Made by a program: the position numbers and the translations under genes
Assembly: GCA_016722285.1 (NCBI GenBank)
Contig: JADKGI010000008.1
Location: forward strand, 1 to 64,000
Direction of reading: 5' to 3'
Origin: Saprospiraceae bacterium
Lineage (GTDB): Bacteria; Bacteroidota; Bacteroidia; Chitinophagales; Saprospiraceae
DNA length: 64,000 nt
Notes under the pieces: model-generated
What the model saw: the letters and a program-made list of their open reading frames with translations, nothing else
The model's database searches: none
What the model was told of the DNA's origin: nothing
In this document: positions 1 through 9,901 of the stretch, piece after piece
Layout of the letters: each line of letters opens with the position of its first letter
Numbering within the stretch: position 1 is the stretch's first letter

Positions 1-269
1 TATACCCGCTGTGACCCCACCAAATATATCCCCTTTTAAATTAGCTGAATTAAACAAATTTTTCATATAAAACTAAATTGTAACGGTAAATGAAGGTTAA
101 AAATATCCTTTTCCATTTCCAATGTGATTAATAATTAATATGCTTCAAATTCCAGATTGGATTTGTTAAAATGTAACTGCGGGTTTGAATGATTTTGACC
201 TTGTATAATACTCCATTTAAGAACTTGTTGACTTACAATTTGGTGCATCAGGCATAAATGAAGTAATTT

Positions 270-563
270 TCAAATAACAAGGTCAGGTGGTGGTGATTGA
301 ATACTACGGATAGGATGTGTTCTTTGTAAAAAAACGTATTCAATTAAATCTTCTTTCTTTGTGATATCCAAATTTGTATGGGGCTTTTCAAAACAGAAAA
401 ACAAAAATGTATTATTTTCATCAGCCCCTTCAGCAATATCATTTCTCTCTTCAGTTTGTTCACTATCATCTGTATAAAATTTGGGCTGGTTTGATTCATA
501 ACCAATTACCCTGATAAAAGAAGCAAGAATAAATATGACAAAAAGAGAATTCTTAAAGGGCAT
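270..563 (-). CDS. Small secreted hypothetical protein
   Basis: I do not recognise this 97-residue protein. It starts with a basic-hydrophobic segment (residues 1-21) that looks like a signal peptide, followed by an acidic stretch rich in E, D and N and a C-terminal part without clear motifs. No cysteine pairs or repeats suggest a fold. It lies upstream (on the minus strand) of nothing obviously co-transcribed, about 280 bases from the decayed IS3 element. A short secreted protein of similar style begins at 2647, but I see no convincing sequence similarity between them. It may be a real gene or a chance frame in AT-rich DNA. Confidence 0.35.
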   Translation of the reverse strand: MPFKNSLFVIFILASFIRVIGYESNQPKFYTDDSEQTEERNDIAEGADENNTFLFFCFEKPHTNLDITKKEDLIEYVFLQRTHPIRSIQSPPPDLVI

Positions 564-845
564 TAATGAATTTTGGAATTAATAGAAATAGAATTTAATT
601 TTTATAACAACAAACAACAAATTTACAAATAAAATGTTTGAAAACGGTTATGTTTTGTACCAACCCCCTAAATATTGGACAACTTGTTAATGAAATAATT
701 AATAATAAATTGCTCTTTGACATCCGTTTTCAACAAATTCAACATTCCTAAATTTCCTGAAAGGGAAAATTTAAAACCATTGAATTATGGAAAACACATT
801 CGTTTTTGATCTGGTTCTCTTTAGTGCTTTGACTTTCTTATCATG

Positions 846-2086
846 CTACTTTTTGTTTAGATAGGTTATTTGGCATCCAATAATGATACACTCCACTTTT
901 ATCTCGGTACCTTTTTGCAACAAATAATTGTATGGGCTAAGATACCCAATTCCTGAATGTGCGCCTGAAGTTATAAAATTTAACAAATCTTGTAAACGTA
1001 TCTGCCGCTTCTAATAGATTGTCAAACTCATATTTTGACAAATTACCCTTTCTATGATGCTGTGGTATGACTCTATATGTGCATTTTGTTCCGGCGTTGC
1101 TGGCTTAGTAAACTCTTGTATGACCTTCTTGCTCTTAAAATAACTCTGCACTTTTGAGCCACCATTTGTGACCCATTATCGTTGCGTACATAAATATTCT
1201 CAGCCATAGAATATGCTCCAAATATCTTATCAAATAATTTGACCTACATCACCTTTGTTTACTTGCCAGGCGATATGTTGACCCAATACCCATCTGGAAT
1301 ATACATCTATGACGGTGATCAGCAGGGCATTCTTGCGCTTCCCTTTGATATATATGTATTTGATGTCAAACTCAAGATAACTAAAGTGTGCTAATGGTTT
1401 TGGAACTAACTCTTTGACCCACAGCCCCTTACTTAATTTAGGCTTTGTGGGGTGATTAAGTAATTTGTTCTCTTCCATCAGCCGATATACTTTCTTTGGA
1501 CTTATAATATACCCACACTGTTGTCTGAGGGCATGTGTCGTCTTCAAATAACCGTAGTCCACAAATTCTTCCTCAGTATTTCCTTGATGTCAGATATTAC
1601 TTCTTCATTGGTCGCCCAAGTCTGATCTTTCTTCATCGTATGACTACTTACTGGCCTGCCTTTAGACTTAATGCCTTGTGGCGGTTTGTAATAATAGGTA
1701 CTCCCTTGGTATCATCAAGTGCCTTAATACGGTATCCTGCGGATGTCCTCCTTCTATAAATTCTCGTGCCAACTAGTCTTCTCTTCCATGGTAGTTACTT
1801 TTTTTTAATAGACGCTCCATCAGCATTATTTTCAATTCTTTATCCGCATTCATCTCCTTGAGCTGTTTATTCTCAGCGATGAGTTTCTTGTTCTCCCGTC
1901 TCAGCTCTGGGGCATGTAAGCCTCAAGTGATGACTCTCAATACTTTCTACCTTATCCAGCCACTTGTATATACTTGTGGTGGATACTTCCTTAATGCCGA
2001 GATGCTTCTAATACACCTTCTGCCTTGGCCTTGGAAATGACCGCTAACTTTTCGGATTTACTCCATGTTTTCCTGTGTGTTCCCAT
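846..2086 (-). mobile_element. Decayed IS3-family insertion sequence (orfA + orfB remnants)
   Basis: A frameshifted IS3-type transposase reads leftward. The orfA start is at 2086 (MGTHRKTWSKSEKLAVISKA), followed by helix-turn-helix residues (GISTTSIYKWLDKVE, in a second frame) and a leucine-rich coiled coil (ELRRENKKLIAENKQLKEMN). orfB then shows the HTH_21 part and the start of the DDE integrase core in the longest open piece (1230-1562: YLEFDIKYIYIKGKRKNALL, with D of VIDVYSRWVLG). Further on come IYVRNDNGSQMVAQ (second Asp), a degraded EFTKPATPEQNAHIES region (catalytic Glu) and the family-typical ending AHSGIGYLSPYNYL. At least four reading-frame changes and a stop separate these pieces, so the element is inactive. 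Terminal inverted repeats were not resolved. Confidence 0.85.
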
Positions 2087-2093
2087 ATTCACA

Positions 2094-2646
2094 AATTTAT
2101 AAACTTTTTAGTTAAATTTGTGTCCAGCTATTTAAGGGGTTGAAAGGTTTCAGAAAATTATCACTTTTATTTTAATAATATGAATAGTGTTTTCTTCAAA
2201 CATTGGTTTATTTATTTTTTGAAGTGGCGAAGAGCAATTCTGCATAGTTTTCGATGGATATCAAAATACTACTGAAAACTTTGCATGTCAGGTTCTCATT
2301 TCAGACACAGGGTATGATTCTGATTTATATCTTGAATCCGGATATAATATAGCATTCTCCATAAAAATTCTTTTATTCATTTTTTTGAATTGGATAAAAA
2401 TATATTATCAGGACAAATAATGATTCACCTAGACGAAGATATTTTTTGATTTAACTGAGTATTATTCTTGGATTTTGGAATGATAATTTTCAGACATTTT
2501 GAATTACTATCATTGGTTATCCCAATTTTTCATTGGCTTTTTTCAAAATAAAATTAATAAAATTTAAATTGACAAACCATTATGGGGGCATAATTTTTTA
2601 TCACTAATTTTTTTAGACATGCAGATATTAATTCTATATTTGCACT
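2094..2646. other. Gene-poor AT-rich gap with a startless open frame
   Basis: No convincing gene lies here. A frame without a start codon is open on the plus strand from 2223 to 2420 (65 codons) and reads like protein (for example GYDSDLYLESGYNIAFS), so it may be the remnant of a gene cut by the neighbouring IS3 insertion. The last 20 bases hold a Bacteroidota-type promoter box for the next gene. Confidence 0.4.
2635..2642 (+). promoter_or_regulatory. -7 box (TATATTTG) of a Bacteroidota-type promoter
   Basis: The octamer matches the TAnnTTTG -7 consensus of Bacteroidota promoters. It ends only four bases before the ATG at 2647, so transcription would start at or within a base or two of that ATG. 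The mRNA would then be leaderless or nearly so. No clear -33 TTG was confirmed. Confidence 0.4.
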
Positions 2647-3033
2647 ATGAAACCTTTGATAGCTAAGATATTAATTGCCATTTGTCTTTTTTCTTTTACC
2701 CCCTTGAAAGAATTTGTCAAATTGCCTTTGCTTTTTTTGCATTATTATAACCATACTCAGGAGAGTCCGGATATGACTATTTCAGAGTTTTTTGAGGTAC
2801 ATTACATGCATGGCATTGTTTTCGACGACGATTATGAGCAGGACATGCAACTTCCTTTCAAATCAATTGACTACATTTCATCACATGTTTTTATATTTCA
2901 TGATTTAAGAGACATTAGTACTTTTAATAAAATGACAGAATATACTGAAAAGGATAAAATTAATTCTTACTATAGATTTTGTCTTCAGGATGCCAATCTC
3001 AAAGGCATCTTCCATCCACCCAAGTTCTCCTAA
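2647..3033 (+). CDS. Small secreted protein preceding the metal-efflux operon
   Basis: This 128-residue protein has a signal peptide-like start (MKPLIAKILIAICLFSFTPL). The mature part is rich in His, Tyr and acidic residues (HYMHGIVFDDDYEQDMQ, then SSHVFIFHDL). I recognise it only as the type of short uncharacterised protein that often precedes CusA/CzcA genes in Bacteroidota. The His/Asp-rich mature region fits a periplasmic metal-contact role, but that is inference. It is followed by a 400-base gap and then the RND pump on the same strand. The near-leaderless promoter supports the chosen ATG or a start slightly downstream. Confidence 0.6.
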   Translation: MKPLIAKILIAICLFSFTPLKEFVKLPLLFLHYYNHTQESPDMTISEFFEVHYMHGIVFDDDYEQDMQLPFKSIDYISSHVFIFHDLRDISTFNKMTEYTEKDKINSYYRFCLQDANLKGIFHPPKFS

Positions 3034-3442
3034 TCATTATCCTGGGGTTGAATAAAATTGATATTTAATACATATTAATTTAGACTTTAGTTAAATTTTA
3101 GCTAATTGACTTTCTTTTACATTTTGTTGCCCATTAGCCATAAATCAACCCAAAATTAGTTAAATTTTATATTTTCTATCCTTGAAGCCGTTTAATAACG
3201 TATGTTAAAGTGATATGTGAGTGGTTGGAATTCAGATTGATATTAAATGAAATTTCCATTGCCTAAGCTATGGCGGTTAAATTTGATGAAAAGCTAGTTT
3301 TCAACTTGCCTGCTAAAGAATTTGTTCGAAAGGCACGTGACTTTCAAAGGAATTAACAATATGTTACTAATTGACTTCATCCACAGCAGATCAATGTGGG
3401 GGGATGTGAAATTGCAGTTTTAGTAACTATTAATTTTCAAAT
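3034..3442 (+). other. Intergenic gap upstream of the RND pump
   Basis: AT-rich spacer of about 400 bases. A 28-codon frame starts at ATG 3270 and stops at 3356 (MAVKFDEKLVFNLPAKEF and so on); it could be a tiny gene or the end of an older one. I see no clear terminator hairpin, and no promoter box could be assigned to the cusA gene. Confidence 0.3.
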
Positions 3443-6400
3443 ATGTTAAATCGTATTATTGGTTTTTCAATAAAAAATAAGCTTATTGTTGGACTTATGA
3501 CCTTTGCATTAATTGCTGTAGGCGCATATGAATCAACCAGACTACCCATTGATGCAGTTCCTGATATCACTGATAATCAGGTATTGGTCATAACACAGGC
3601 ACCTTCTTTTGGAGCATTGGATATCGAGCGTTTGGTTACATTCCCAATAGAGCAGGCCAACAGTAATATTTCAGGGTTGAAGGAAATCAGAAGTTTCTCA
3701 AGATTTGGATTGTCTTTAGTGACCATGATCTTTAACGACAACATCGATGTTTATTGGGCCAGACAGCAGGTAGCTGAAAGACTCAGGAAGGTACAGTCAG
3801 AGATTCCTGCAGGAATTGGTGTTCCAGAATTAGGACCTGTTGCTACAGGACTGGGAGAGATATATCAATATGTAGTCAAGCCCAAAAAGGGATATGAAGC
3901 CAGCTATGATGCCACTTCGCTGCGAACAATCCAGGACTGGGTCGTCAAACGACAGTTACAAGGAGTGAAAGGCGTTGCAGAAGTATCATCATTTGGCGGA
4001 AAATTAAAGCAATTTCAGGTTGTCATTGATCCGGCGAGATTGAATGCACACGGATCAAATATATTTGAAGTCTTCAATGCTTTGGAGGCCAATAATGAGA
4101 ATGCCGGTGGCGGTTATATAGAAAAAAATGCCACTGCACTTTATGTACGAACTGAAGGATTGATTGGTACAATAGAAGATATTGAGATGATTCCTGTAAA
4201 ATCAATATCAGGAACCCCACTTTTGATCAGAGATATCGCTGAAGTAAAGGAAGGAATGGCGACAAGATTTGGTGCTGTTACTTACAATGATCAGGGTGAA
4301 GTGGCAGGCGCTGTCGTTATGATGCTCAAAGGTGCGAATAGCAGTGAAGTTATTAAAAATGTAAAGACCCGAATAGCACAAATACAAAAAACCCTTCCGG
4401 AAGGTGTGGAAATAGAGCCTTTTCTTGACCGTACTAAAATGGTCAACAACTCTATCAGTACAGTAAGCACAAATCTGATGGAAGGGGCACTCATTGTCAT
4501 CTTCGTACTCATTGTATTTTTAGGTAACTTAAGAGCGGGGTTAGTGGTTGCTTCCGTGATTCCTTTGTCTATGTTATTTGCGATAATCATGATGAATCTA
4601 TTTGGAGTAAGTGGCAATTTGATGAGTCTGGGAGCACTCGATTTCGGGCTGATCGTCGATGGGGCTGTTATTATTGTTGAAGCTGTCATGCACCAATTGG
4701 GCCATAGTAAACACTATCTGAATGTGCAGAGACTTACCTCCCATCAAATGGATACTGAGGTTAAAAGCTCGGCGGGCAGGATGATGAATAGTGCCGTTTT
4801 TGCACAGATAATTATTTTAATTGTTTACCTGCCAATTTTAGTTTTGGAAGGAATTGAAGGTAAAATGTTTTTACCAATGGCACAAACAGTGATTTTTGCT
4901 TTGTTAGGTGCTTTTTTGCTGTCATTGACTTATATCCCTATGATGAGCGCACTGGTACTGAGCAAAGATGTAAAGCATGAACAAAATCTTTCAGACAGAA
5001 TAATGATAATATTGGAGAGACATTTTCAGCACACGCTCGAGTTTTTCCTGAAAATACCAAAAGTGACAATCACGGCGGTGGTAATTCTCTTTATTTTCTC
5101 CTTATTTGTAATGTCCCGACTTGGTGGGGAATTTATACCTGCTCTGGAGGAAGGTGATTTTGCCGTAGATACCAGAGTACTTACGGGTAGCAATCTCAAT
5201 ACTACCATAGAATTTACTCAAAAGGCGGCAAATATTCTGCTTACAAGATTTCCAGAAGTAGAAAAAGTAGTTACAAAGATTGGAAGTGGTGAGGTGCCCA
5301 CGGATCCTATGCCTATGGAAGCAAGTGACATGATGGTCATTATGAAAGATAAAAAGGAGTGGAAAAATGCAAAGACATTCGATGAAATGGCAGAAAAGAT
5401 GGGAAAAGAACTGGAAGATGTTCCCGGCATAACAGCTGGATTTCAATATCCTGTCCAAATGAGATTTAATGAATTGATGACTGGGGCCAGGCAGGATGTA
5501 GTTTGTAAGATATTTGGTGAGGAGCTTGACACCCTTGCACTGTATGCTGAAAAAATAGGACGTTTGGCAAATAAAGTGGAAGGTGCTCATAATTTGTATG
5601 TCGAAGCAGTCACCGGTGTACCTCAGATAATTGTTATATATGACAGATCAGCTTTAGCAAGATACCATGTTTCAATTTCCAGTATTAATGATGTTGTAAA
5701 CACGGCTTTTGCCGGAAAAAGTACCGGAATGGTGTTTGAAGGCGAAAAAAGATTTGATCTGGTGGTAAAGCTGAAAGAAGATGTACGTAAAAGCCTGACT
5801 GATGTTCAGAACCTATTGATACCTGTCGGCAATAATCAGCAGATTCCATTATCTTCTCTCGCTAATGTATCCATCAAAAACGGCCCAAATCAGATCCAAA
5901 GAGAAGATGCAAAAAGGAGAATTGTGGTGGGTTTTAATGTGAGGGGTAGGGATGTACAAAGTCTCGTTCAAGAACTTCGAGATCTTGTAAGCAAGGAAAT
6001 CAATTTACCTACAGGATATTATATCACCTATGGTGGTGCGTTTGAAAATCTGAATCAGGCCAAAAACCGGTTACTGATTGCTGTACCCATTTCTTTGGTA
6101 ATGATATTTATATTATTGTTTTTTGCATTTAATTCTATTCGTCAGGGCTTATTGATTTATTCAGCCATACCATTATCGGCTATGGGAGGTATTTTCTTTC
6201 TGTCATTGCGGGGTCTCCCATTTAGTATCAGCGCCGGAGTCGGCTTTATTGCACTATTTGGGGTGGCTGTACTCAATGGTATAGTCTTGATTTCAGAATT
6301 CAACAGATTGAGAAGAGTGGGGTGGAATGATCTTAGAAAAATAGTATTAATGGGTACAAAAGTGAGATTGAGACCCGTACTGATGACTGCATTTGTGGCT

Positions 6401-6601
6401 TCGTTGGGGTTTCTACCCATGGCATTAAGCAACGGTGCGGGAGCAGAAGTTCAAAGACCGCTGGCAACTGTCGTAATTGGAGGTTTGGTGGTGGCTACTT
6501 TTCTCACCTTAATCGTTTTGCCTATCCTCTACATACTGTTTGAAAGGAAAAAAATAGTTAAAGAAGATACCACTGAATTGCCGTACCATATAAATGATTA
6601 G
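3443..6601 (+). CDS. CusA/CzcA-family heavy-metal efflux RND permease
   Basis: Inner-membrane proton/cation antiporter of the heavy-metal efflux subclass of RND pumps, working with a periplasmic adaptor and outer-membrane channel to export metal cations. At 1052 residues it has the family's normal length. The N-terminal helix is followed by the HME-family signature region RLPIDAVPDITDNQV (about residues 33-47). The periplasmic porter domains alternate with two sets of transmembrane helices, and the TM4 proton-relay region GALDFGLIVDGAVIIVE (about 395-412) has the aspartates typical of Cus/Czc pumps. The second helical block has GVAVLNGIVLISEFNRLR. The TolC-like gene follows 44 bases later and the adaptor after that, giving a cusA-cusC-cusB order. 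Cation specificity cannot be fixed from sequence alone. Confidence 0.95.
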   Translation: MLNRIIGFSIKNKLIVGLMTFALIAVGAYESTRLPIDAVPDITDNQVLVITQAPSFGALDIERLVTFPIEQANSNISGLKEIRSFSRFGLSLVTMIFNDNIDVYWARQQVAERLRKVQSEIPAGIGVPELGPVATGLGEIYQYVVKPKKGYEASYDATSLRTIQDWVVKRQLQGVKGVAEVSSFGGKLKQFQVVIDPARLNAHGSNIFEVFNALEANNENAGGGYIEKNATALYVRTEGLIGTIEDIEMIPVKSISGTPLLIRDIAEVKEGMATRFGAVTYNDQGEVAGAVVMMLKGANSSEVIKNVKTRIAQIQKTLPEGVEIEPFLDRTKMVNNSISTVSTNLMEGALIVIFVLIVFLGNLRAGLVVASVIPLSMLFAIIMMNLFGVSGNLMSLGALDFGLIVDGAVIIVEAVMHQLGHSKHYLNVQRLTSHQMDTEVKSSAGRMMNSAVFAQIIILIVYLPILVLEGIEGKMFLPMAQTVIFALLGAFLLSLTYIPMMSALVLSKDVKHEQNLSDRIMIILERHFQHTLEFFLKIPKVTITAVVILFIFSLFVMSRLGGEFIPALEEGDFAVDTRVLTGSNLNTTIEFTQKAANILLTRFPEVEKVVTKIGSGEVPTDPMPMEASDMMVIMKDKKEWKNAKTFDEMAEKMGKELEDVPGITAGFQYPVQMRFNELMTGARQDVVCKIFGEELDTLALYAEKIGRLANKVEGAHNLYVEAVTGVPQIIVIYDRSALARYHVSISSINDVVNTAFAGKSTGMVFEGEKRFDLVVKLKEDVRKSLTDVQNLLIPVGNNQQIPLSSLANVSIKNGPNQIQREDAKRRIVVGFNVRGRDVQSLVQELRDLVSKEINLPTGYYITYGGAFENLNQAKNRLLIAVPISLVMIFILLFFAFNSIRQGLLIYSAIPLSAMGGIFFLSLRGLPFSISAGVGFIALFGVAVLNGIVLISEFNRLRRVGWNDLRKIVLMGTKVRLRPVLMTAFVASLGFLPMALSNGAGAEVQRPLATVVIGGLVVATFLTLIVLPILYILFERKKIVKEDTTELPYHIND

Positions 6602-6645
6602 GAGAAAATCTATTAAATCAAATTTATTTATCAAAAACTTAATGT

Positions 6646-7888
6646 ATGATTTTAAATATAAAATACACCCATATTGTATTCGTATTGCTGGGAGCTTTGA
6701 CCACAACACCTGTTAAATCCCAGCGCGCAATAAGTCTGAATGAGGCATTTGAGCTGGCTAAGGCCAATAACCTGAAGTTACGGTCAGATGCCATGCTGAT
6801 AAATTACCAGAAAGCACTCGTAAATACAGCATACAACTTGGATCCGACTCAATTTCATACTGAATTGGGACAGTTCAATAGTGCATATTTTGATACAGGA
6901 TTGAGCATATCCCAGTCATTTAGTTTGCCTTCTGTGTACAGGAAGCAAAAAGAAGTCAGGTTGCTTGATGTAAAAAGTTCAGAATATTACTTTAAAATGA
7001 GTGAAGTTGAAATCAGACAACAACTGGACGAAATCTATCTAGAGGATGGCTACCTTAAAGCTAAGATAAAGCTCCTGGATACCCAGGATAGTCTATTTGC
7101 AGCTTTTTTGCAGAGAGCATTGATCAGGGTTCAAAAGGGAGAGACCACCATTCTGGAAAAAATTACCGCAGAACAACAGAAAATTAAAATTTCAAACCTT
7201 AAGTCAGTTTTGGTTAAAATGCTTGGAAGTGAATACCCTTAAATTTGGACTATTGATTAATGCAGATACTTCCTTTATTCCATATGGAAATACCTACGAA
7301 ATAATACCATACAATGTATTTTTTGATGAAATTACCATATTAAAGCATCCCGCACTTCAGCTTGCAAACCATGAAATTGAAGCGGCGAAGATGAAAGTTT
7401 CTATAGAGAAAACAAACTTACTTCCTCGATTTAATGTCGGGTATAGCAATATCAGTATAAAAGGCTTGGGTGCTGATAATAATGAGTATAATGGAAAAGA
7501 CAGGTTCAGCAGTGTACAGGTTGGTGTTTCTTTACCTGTTTTTAGGAAAAATTTCCGATCTTCTATAGATGCTGCACAAGTCATGGCAGATACCAAATCC
7601 ATAGCCTATGAAACAAAAAGATCTGAAATAATATCGCAGATAAAACAAAAATACATCATCTACAAAGAATTACTTGAGCAGCTTGATTTTTATAAGAAAA
7701 ACGCCATACCAAATGCACAGATTATCAGGTCAGTTTCGGAAAATCAAATGGCTACAGGTCAAATTAATTATCTTGAATACGTCATTTTATCAGATCAGGC
7801 AACAGCAATTGAAAATGATTATATTGAGATGCTCAAAAATCTGAATACCATTATTATTGATTTACATTACTTAACCACATATTATTAA
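6646..7888 (+). CDS. TolC-family outer-membrane efflux protein (CusC-like), frameshifted
   Basis: Outer-membrane channel partner of the RND pump. The N-terminal half (6646-7242) starts with a signal peptide (cleavage likely after TTTPVKSQ) and has the helical hairpins of the OEP family (LNEAFELAKANNLKL). The second half (7223-7888) continues the fold in another frame (LKFGLLINADTSFIPYG, then LANHEIEAAKMKVSIEKTNLLPRFNVGY). Reading-frame change falls between about 7215 and 7240. Joined length is about 413 residues, normal for Bacteroidota CusC relatives, so I read this as one gene with a single-base error. If the shift is real, the channel would be lost and the pump incomplete. Confidence 0.85.
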
Positions 7889-7996
7889 TAAGAAAAAATG
7901 ATTAATGCCATTAAGGATCATAGGTAAGTTGTTTTATCCTGCACATGGCAAAATGAAACACTTTATATAAAATTATTTTAAATAAAAAATATACTA

Positions 7997-9148
7997 ATGA
8001 ACATACAATTTAACTTACATAAGCTATCTGGGTTCTTTATCATTCTAACGTTTTCTTTTGGAAGTTGTAATAATAAGCCTGAAAAACAAGTAGAAAATAA
8101 TGCGGTTTTAGAAAATGAGAATATCGTAAGCCTAACAGATGCACAGTATAAGAGTGCCCATCTTCAGATATCTGAAATGAAAAAAACAAATGTGGCCCAT
8201 GTTATAAAATTAAACGGAACGGTCGAAGTCATGCCTCAAAATATGGTAACATTAAGCAGTCCGGTCAATGGATTTATAAAAAAAATAAAATTGAGACAAG
8301 GGATGACTGTTATGAAGGGTCAAATGTTGGTATATCTTCAGGAAAAAGAGTTTATTCAATTACAGCAAGATTATCTTTCTGCAAAGACTTCACTGGCATT
8401 TTCGAAAATTAATTATGAAAGGCAAAAGGAACTAAGTCATACCCAAGCTGTAAGCGAAAAAGCAATGCAAATGGCAGAAGCGGAAATGCATCAGTTTCAG
8501 ATTCAAACAAAATCATTGTCCGAAAAGCTCAAATTAATACATATCAATCCAGTCTCACTTACTGCTGAAAACATGACAGCACAGATCAGTCTTCCTTCGT
8601 CGGCTTCAGGCATGATAAGTGAGTTATATGTCAATTCAGGAAAGTATGTGCACGTTGGGGATGATATCCTGAAAATTTTAGAAAATGGTGGGTCAAGATT
8701 GATGCTAAAAGCCTTTGAGAAGGACTTGTTTTACCTTAATGAAGGACAAAAAATTAAGGCTTTTGCCAATACAAAACCCGAACGGAAATTTAGTGGAAGG
8801 ATCGAATATATTGTCAGAAATATTAATTCCGATGGATTTGCAAATATTGTTTGCATCATAGATAATGCATCACTCGACATTATGCCCGGCATGTATATGA
8901 ATGCTGAGATAGAGGCACAAAGTATAGAAAGTTGGACGCTCCCGGTTAGCGCTGTTGTAAATTTTGAAGGGAAGGAATATGTGTTTTTAGATATGGGCAA
9001 CAAGACTTATCAGTTGGCAGAAATCAAAACCGGTATCATGGAAGCAAATCGTATTCAGATTCTCAATTATGACATCTTTATTAACAAAAAAATTGTTGTA
9101 CAGGAAGCATATACTTTGCTGATGAAAATGAAAAACGTGACAGAATAG
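7997..9148 (+). CDS. Periplasmic adaptor (membrane fusion) lipoprotein, CusB/CzcB-like
   Basis: Membrane fusion protein linking the inner-membrane pump to the outer-membrane channel. The start has a lipoprotein signal (IILTFSFGSC, lipidated Cys near residue 24). It is followed by a beta-barrel/lipoyl half (VEVMPQNMVTLSSPVNGFIKK), an alpha-helical hairpin (about residues 115-175, QQDYLSAKTSLAFSKINYER), the second lipoyl half (LPSSASGMISELYVNSGKYV) and the C-terminal barrel. No CPMH/CGMD heavy-metal-binding domain is present, unlike the adaptor at the right end of the window. It closes the three-gene efflux operon about 110 bases after the channel gene. Confidence 0.92.
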   Translation: MNIQFNLHKLSGFFIILTFSFGSCNNKPEKQVENNAVLENENIVSLTDAQYKSAHLQISEMKKTNVAHVIKLNGTVEVMPQNMVTLSSPVNGFIKKIKLRQGMTVMKGQMLVYLQEKEFIQLQQDYLSAKTSLAFSKINYERQKELSHTQAVSEKAMQMAEAEMHQFQIQTKSLSEKLKLIHINPVSLTAENMTAQISLPSSASGMISELYVNSGKYVHVGDDILKILENGGSRLMLKAFEKDLFYLNEGQKIKAFANTKPERKFSGRIEYIVRNINSDGFANIVCIIDNASLDIMPGMYMNAEIEAQSIESWTLPVSAVVNFEGKEYVFLDMGNKTYQLAEIKTGIMEANRIQILNYDIFINKKIVVQEAYTLLMKMKNVTE

Positions 9149-9383
9149 TAAAATTTTAAAAGTATTTATTTTAAGTACCATATAAATGCTATTTTATAAA
9201 CAGGCATATAAATTTGCGACCTTTACTTTTTACGGTGACTTCAAAAGTCCTTCCATTTTAAGGGAAGGATTTAGCCTACTGCCCCGAAGATGGCAGGGAT
9301 GGGTAAATTTAGAGGAATTCACTTCAATAACAAATTTGCAAGATCAACTATAATAAAGCACACAAAAAATAATAAATAGAAAT

Positions 9384-9704
9384 ATGAATTCAACAAAAAA
9401 TATTAACAAAGATATAATATTAAGAGAGAAGCTTGCTTTGCAAAGGACTTTATTAGCTAATCAGAGCACATTCCTTTCTTTTTTGCGTACGTCAATGTAT
9501 TTTATGATGGCCGGACTGACAATCCAGAATGTATTTGATCATAGCAAATATTTAATTTTGGAAATAGTACTTTTCGTTATATCAGGCGGGGTATTCTTGT
9601 TGGGGATATACAATTATTTTAAAAATAAAAAGGAAATTGAAAAAAGTGAGGTGCAAATAGGAAATTTTAAAGCCGATTATCTTGTAGATAACGAATATAT
9701 ATAA
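9384..9704 (+). CDS. DUF202-family small membrane protein
   Basis: A 106-residue membrane protein of the DUF202 (YidH-like) family. The characteristic start LREKLALQRTLLANQSTFLSFLRTS is clear at residues 12-36. It is followed by two or three hydrophobic helices (about 37-57 and 65-85) and a short charged tail. The family's function is unknown. It lies between the metal efflux operon and the ferritin/VIT1 gene on the same strand, which hints at a stress or metal context but proves nothing. Confidence 0.8.
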   Translation: MNSTKNINKDIILREKLALQRTLLANQSTFLSFLRTSMYFMMAGLTIQNVFDHSKYLILEIVLFVISGGVFLLGIYNYFKNKKEIEKSEVQIGNFKADYLVDNEYI

Positions 9705-9901
9705 AAATTGGTAATCAAAATGGTTAAAATTCTGTAATTACTCTAGCAGTACCCGAACAGGATTTGAATATTGAGAGCCATAGTTTTTATCCCGTGGCAA
9801 AAGTGTATCAATGCGACCGTTTTGACAAAATATATGCCAATAAAAGCGAAAATTGAGTCATAGATTATAGGTATCAGGCAGTTACAAATATATTTTTAAT
9901 A

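Noticed and set aside
5102..5590. 162-codon antisense frame within the RND pump gene
   Set aside because: It overlaps a strongly conserved coding sequence, has no family motifs and no spacing signals.
9727..9856. Open frame reading VAKVYQCDRFDKIYANKSEN between the DUF202 and VIT1 genes
   Set aside because: It has no start codon and is only 42 codons long; a remnant is possible but unsupported.
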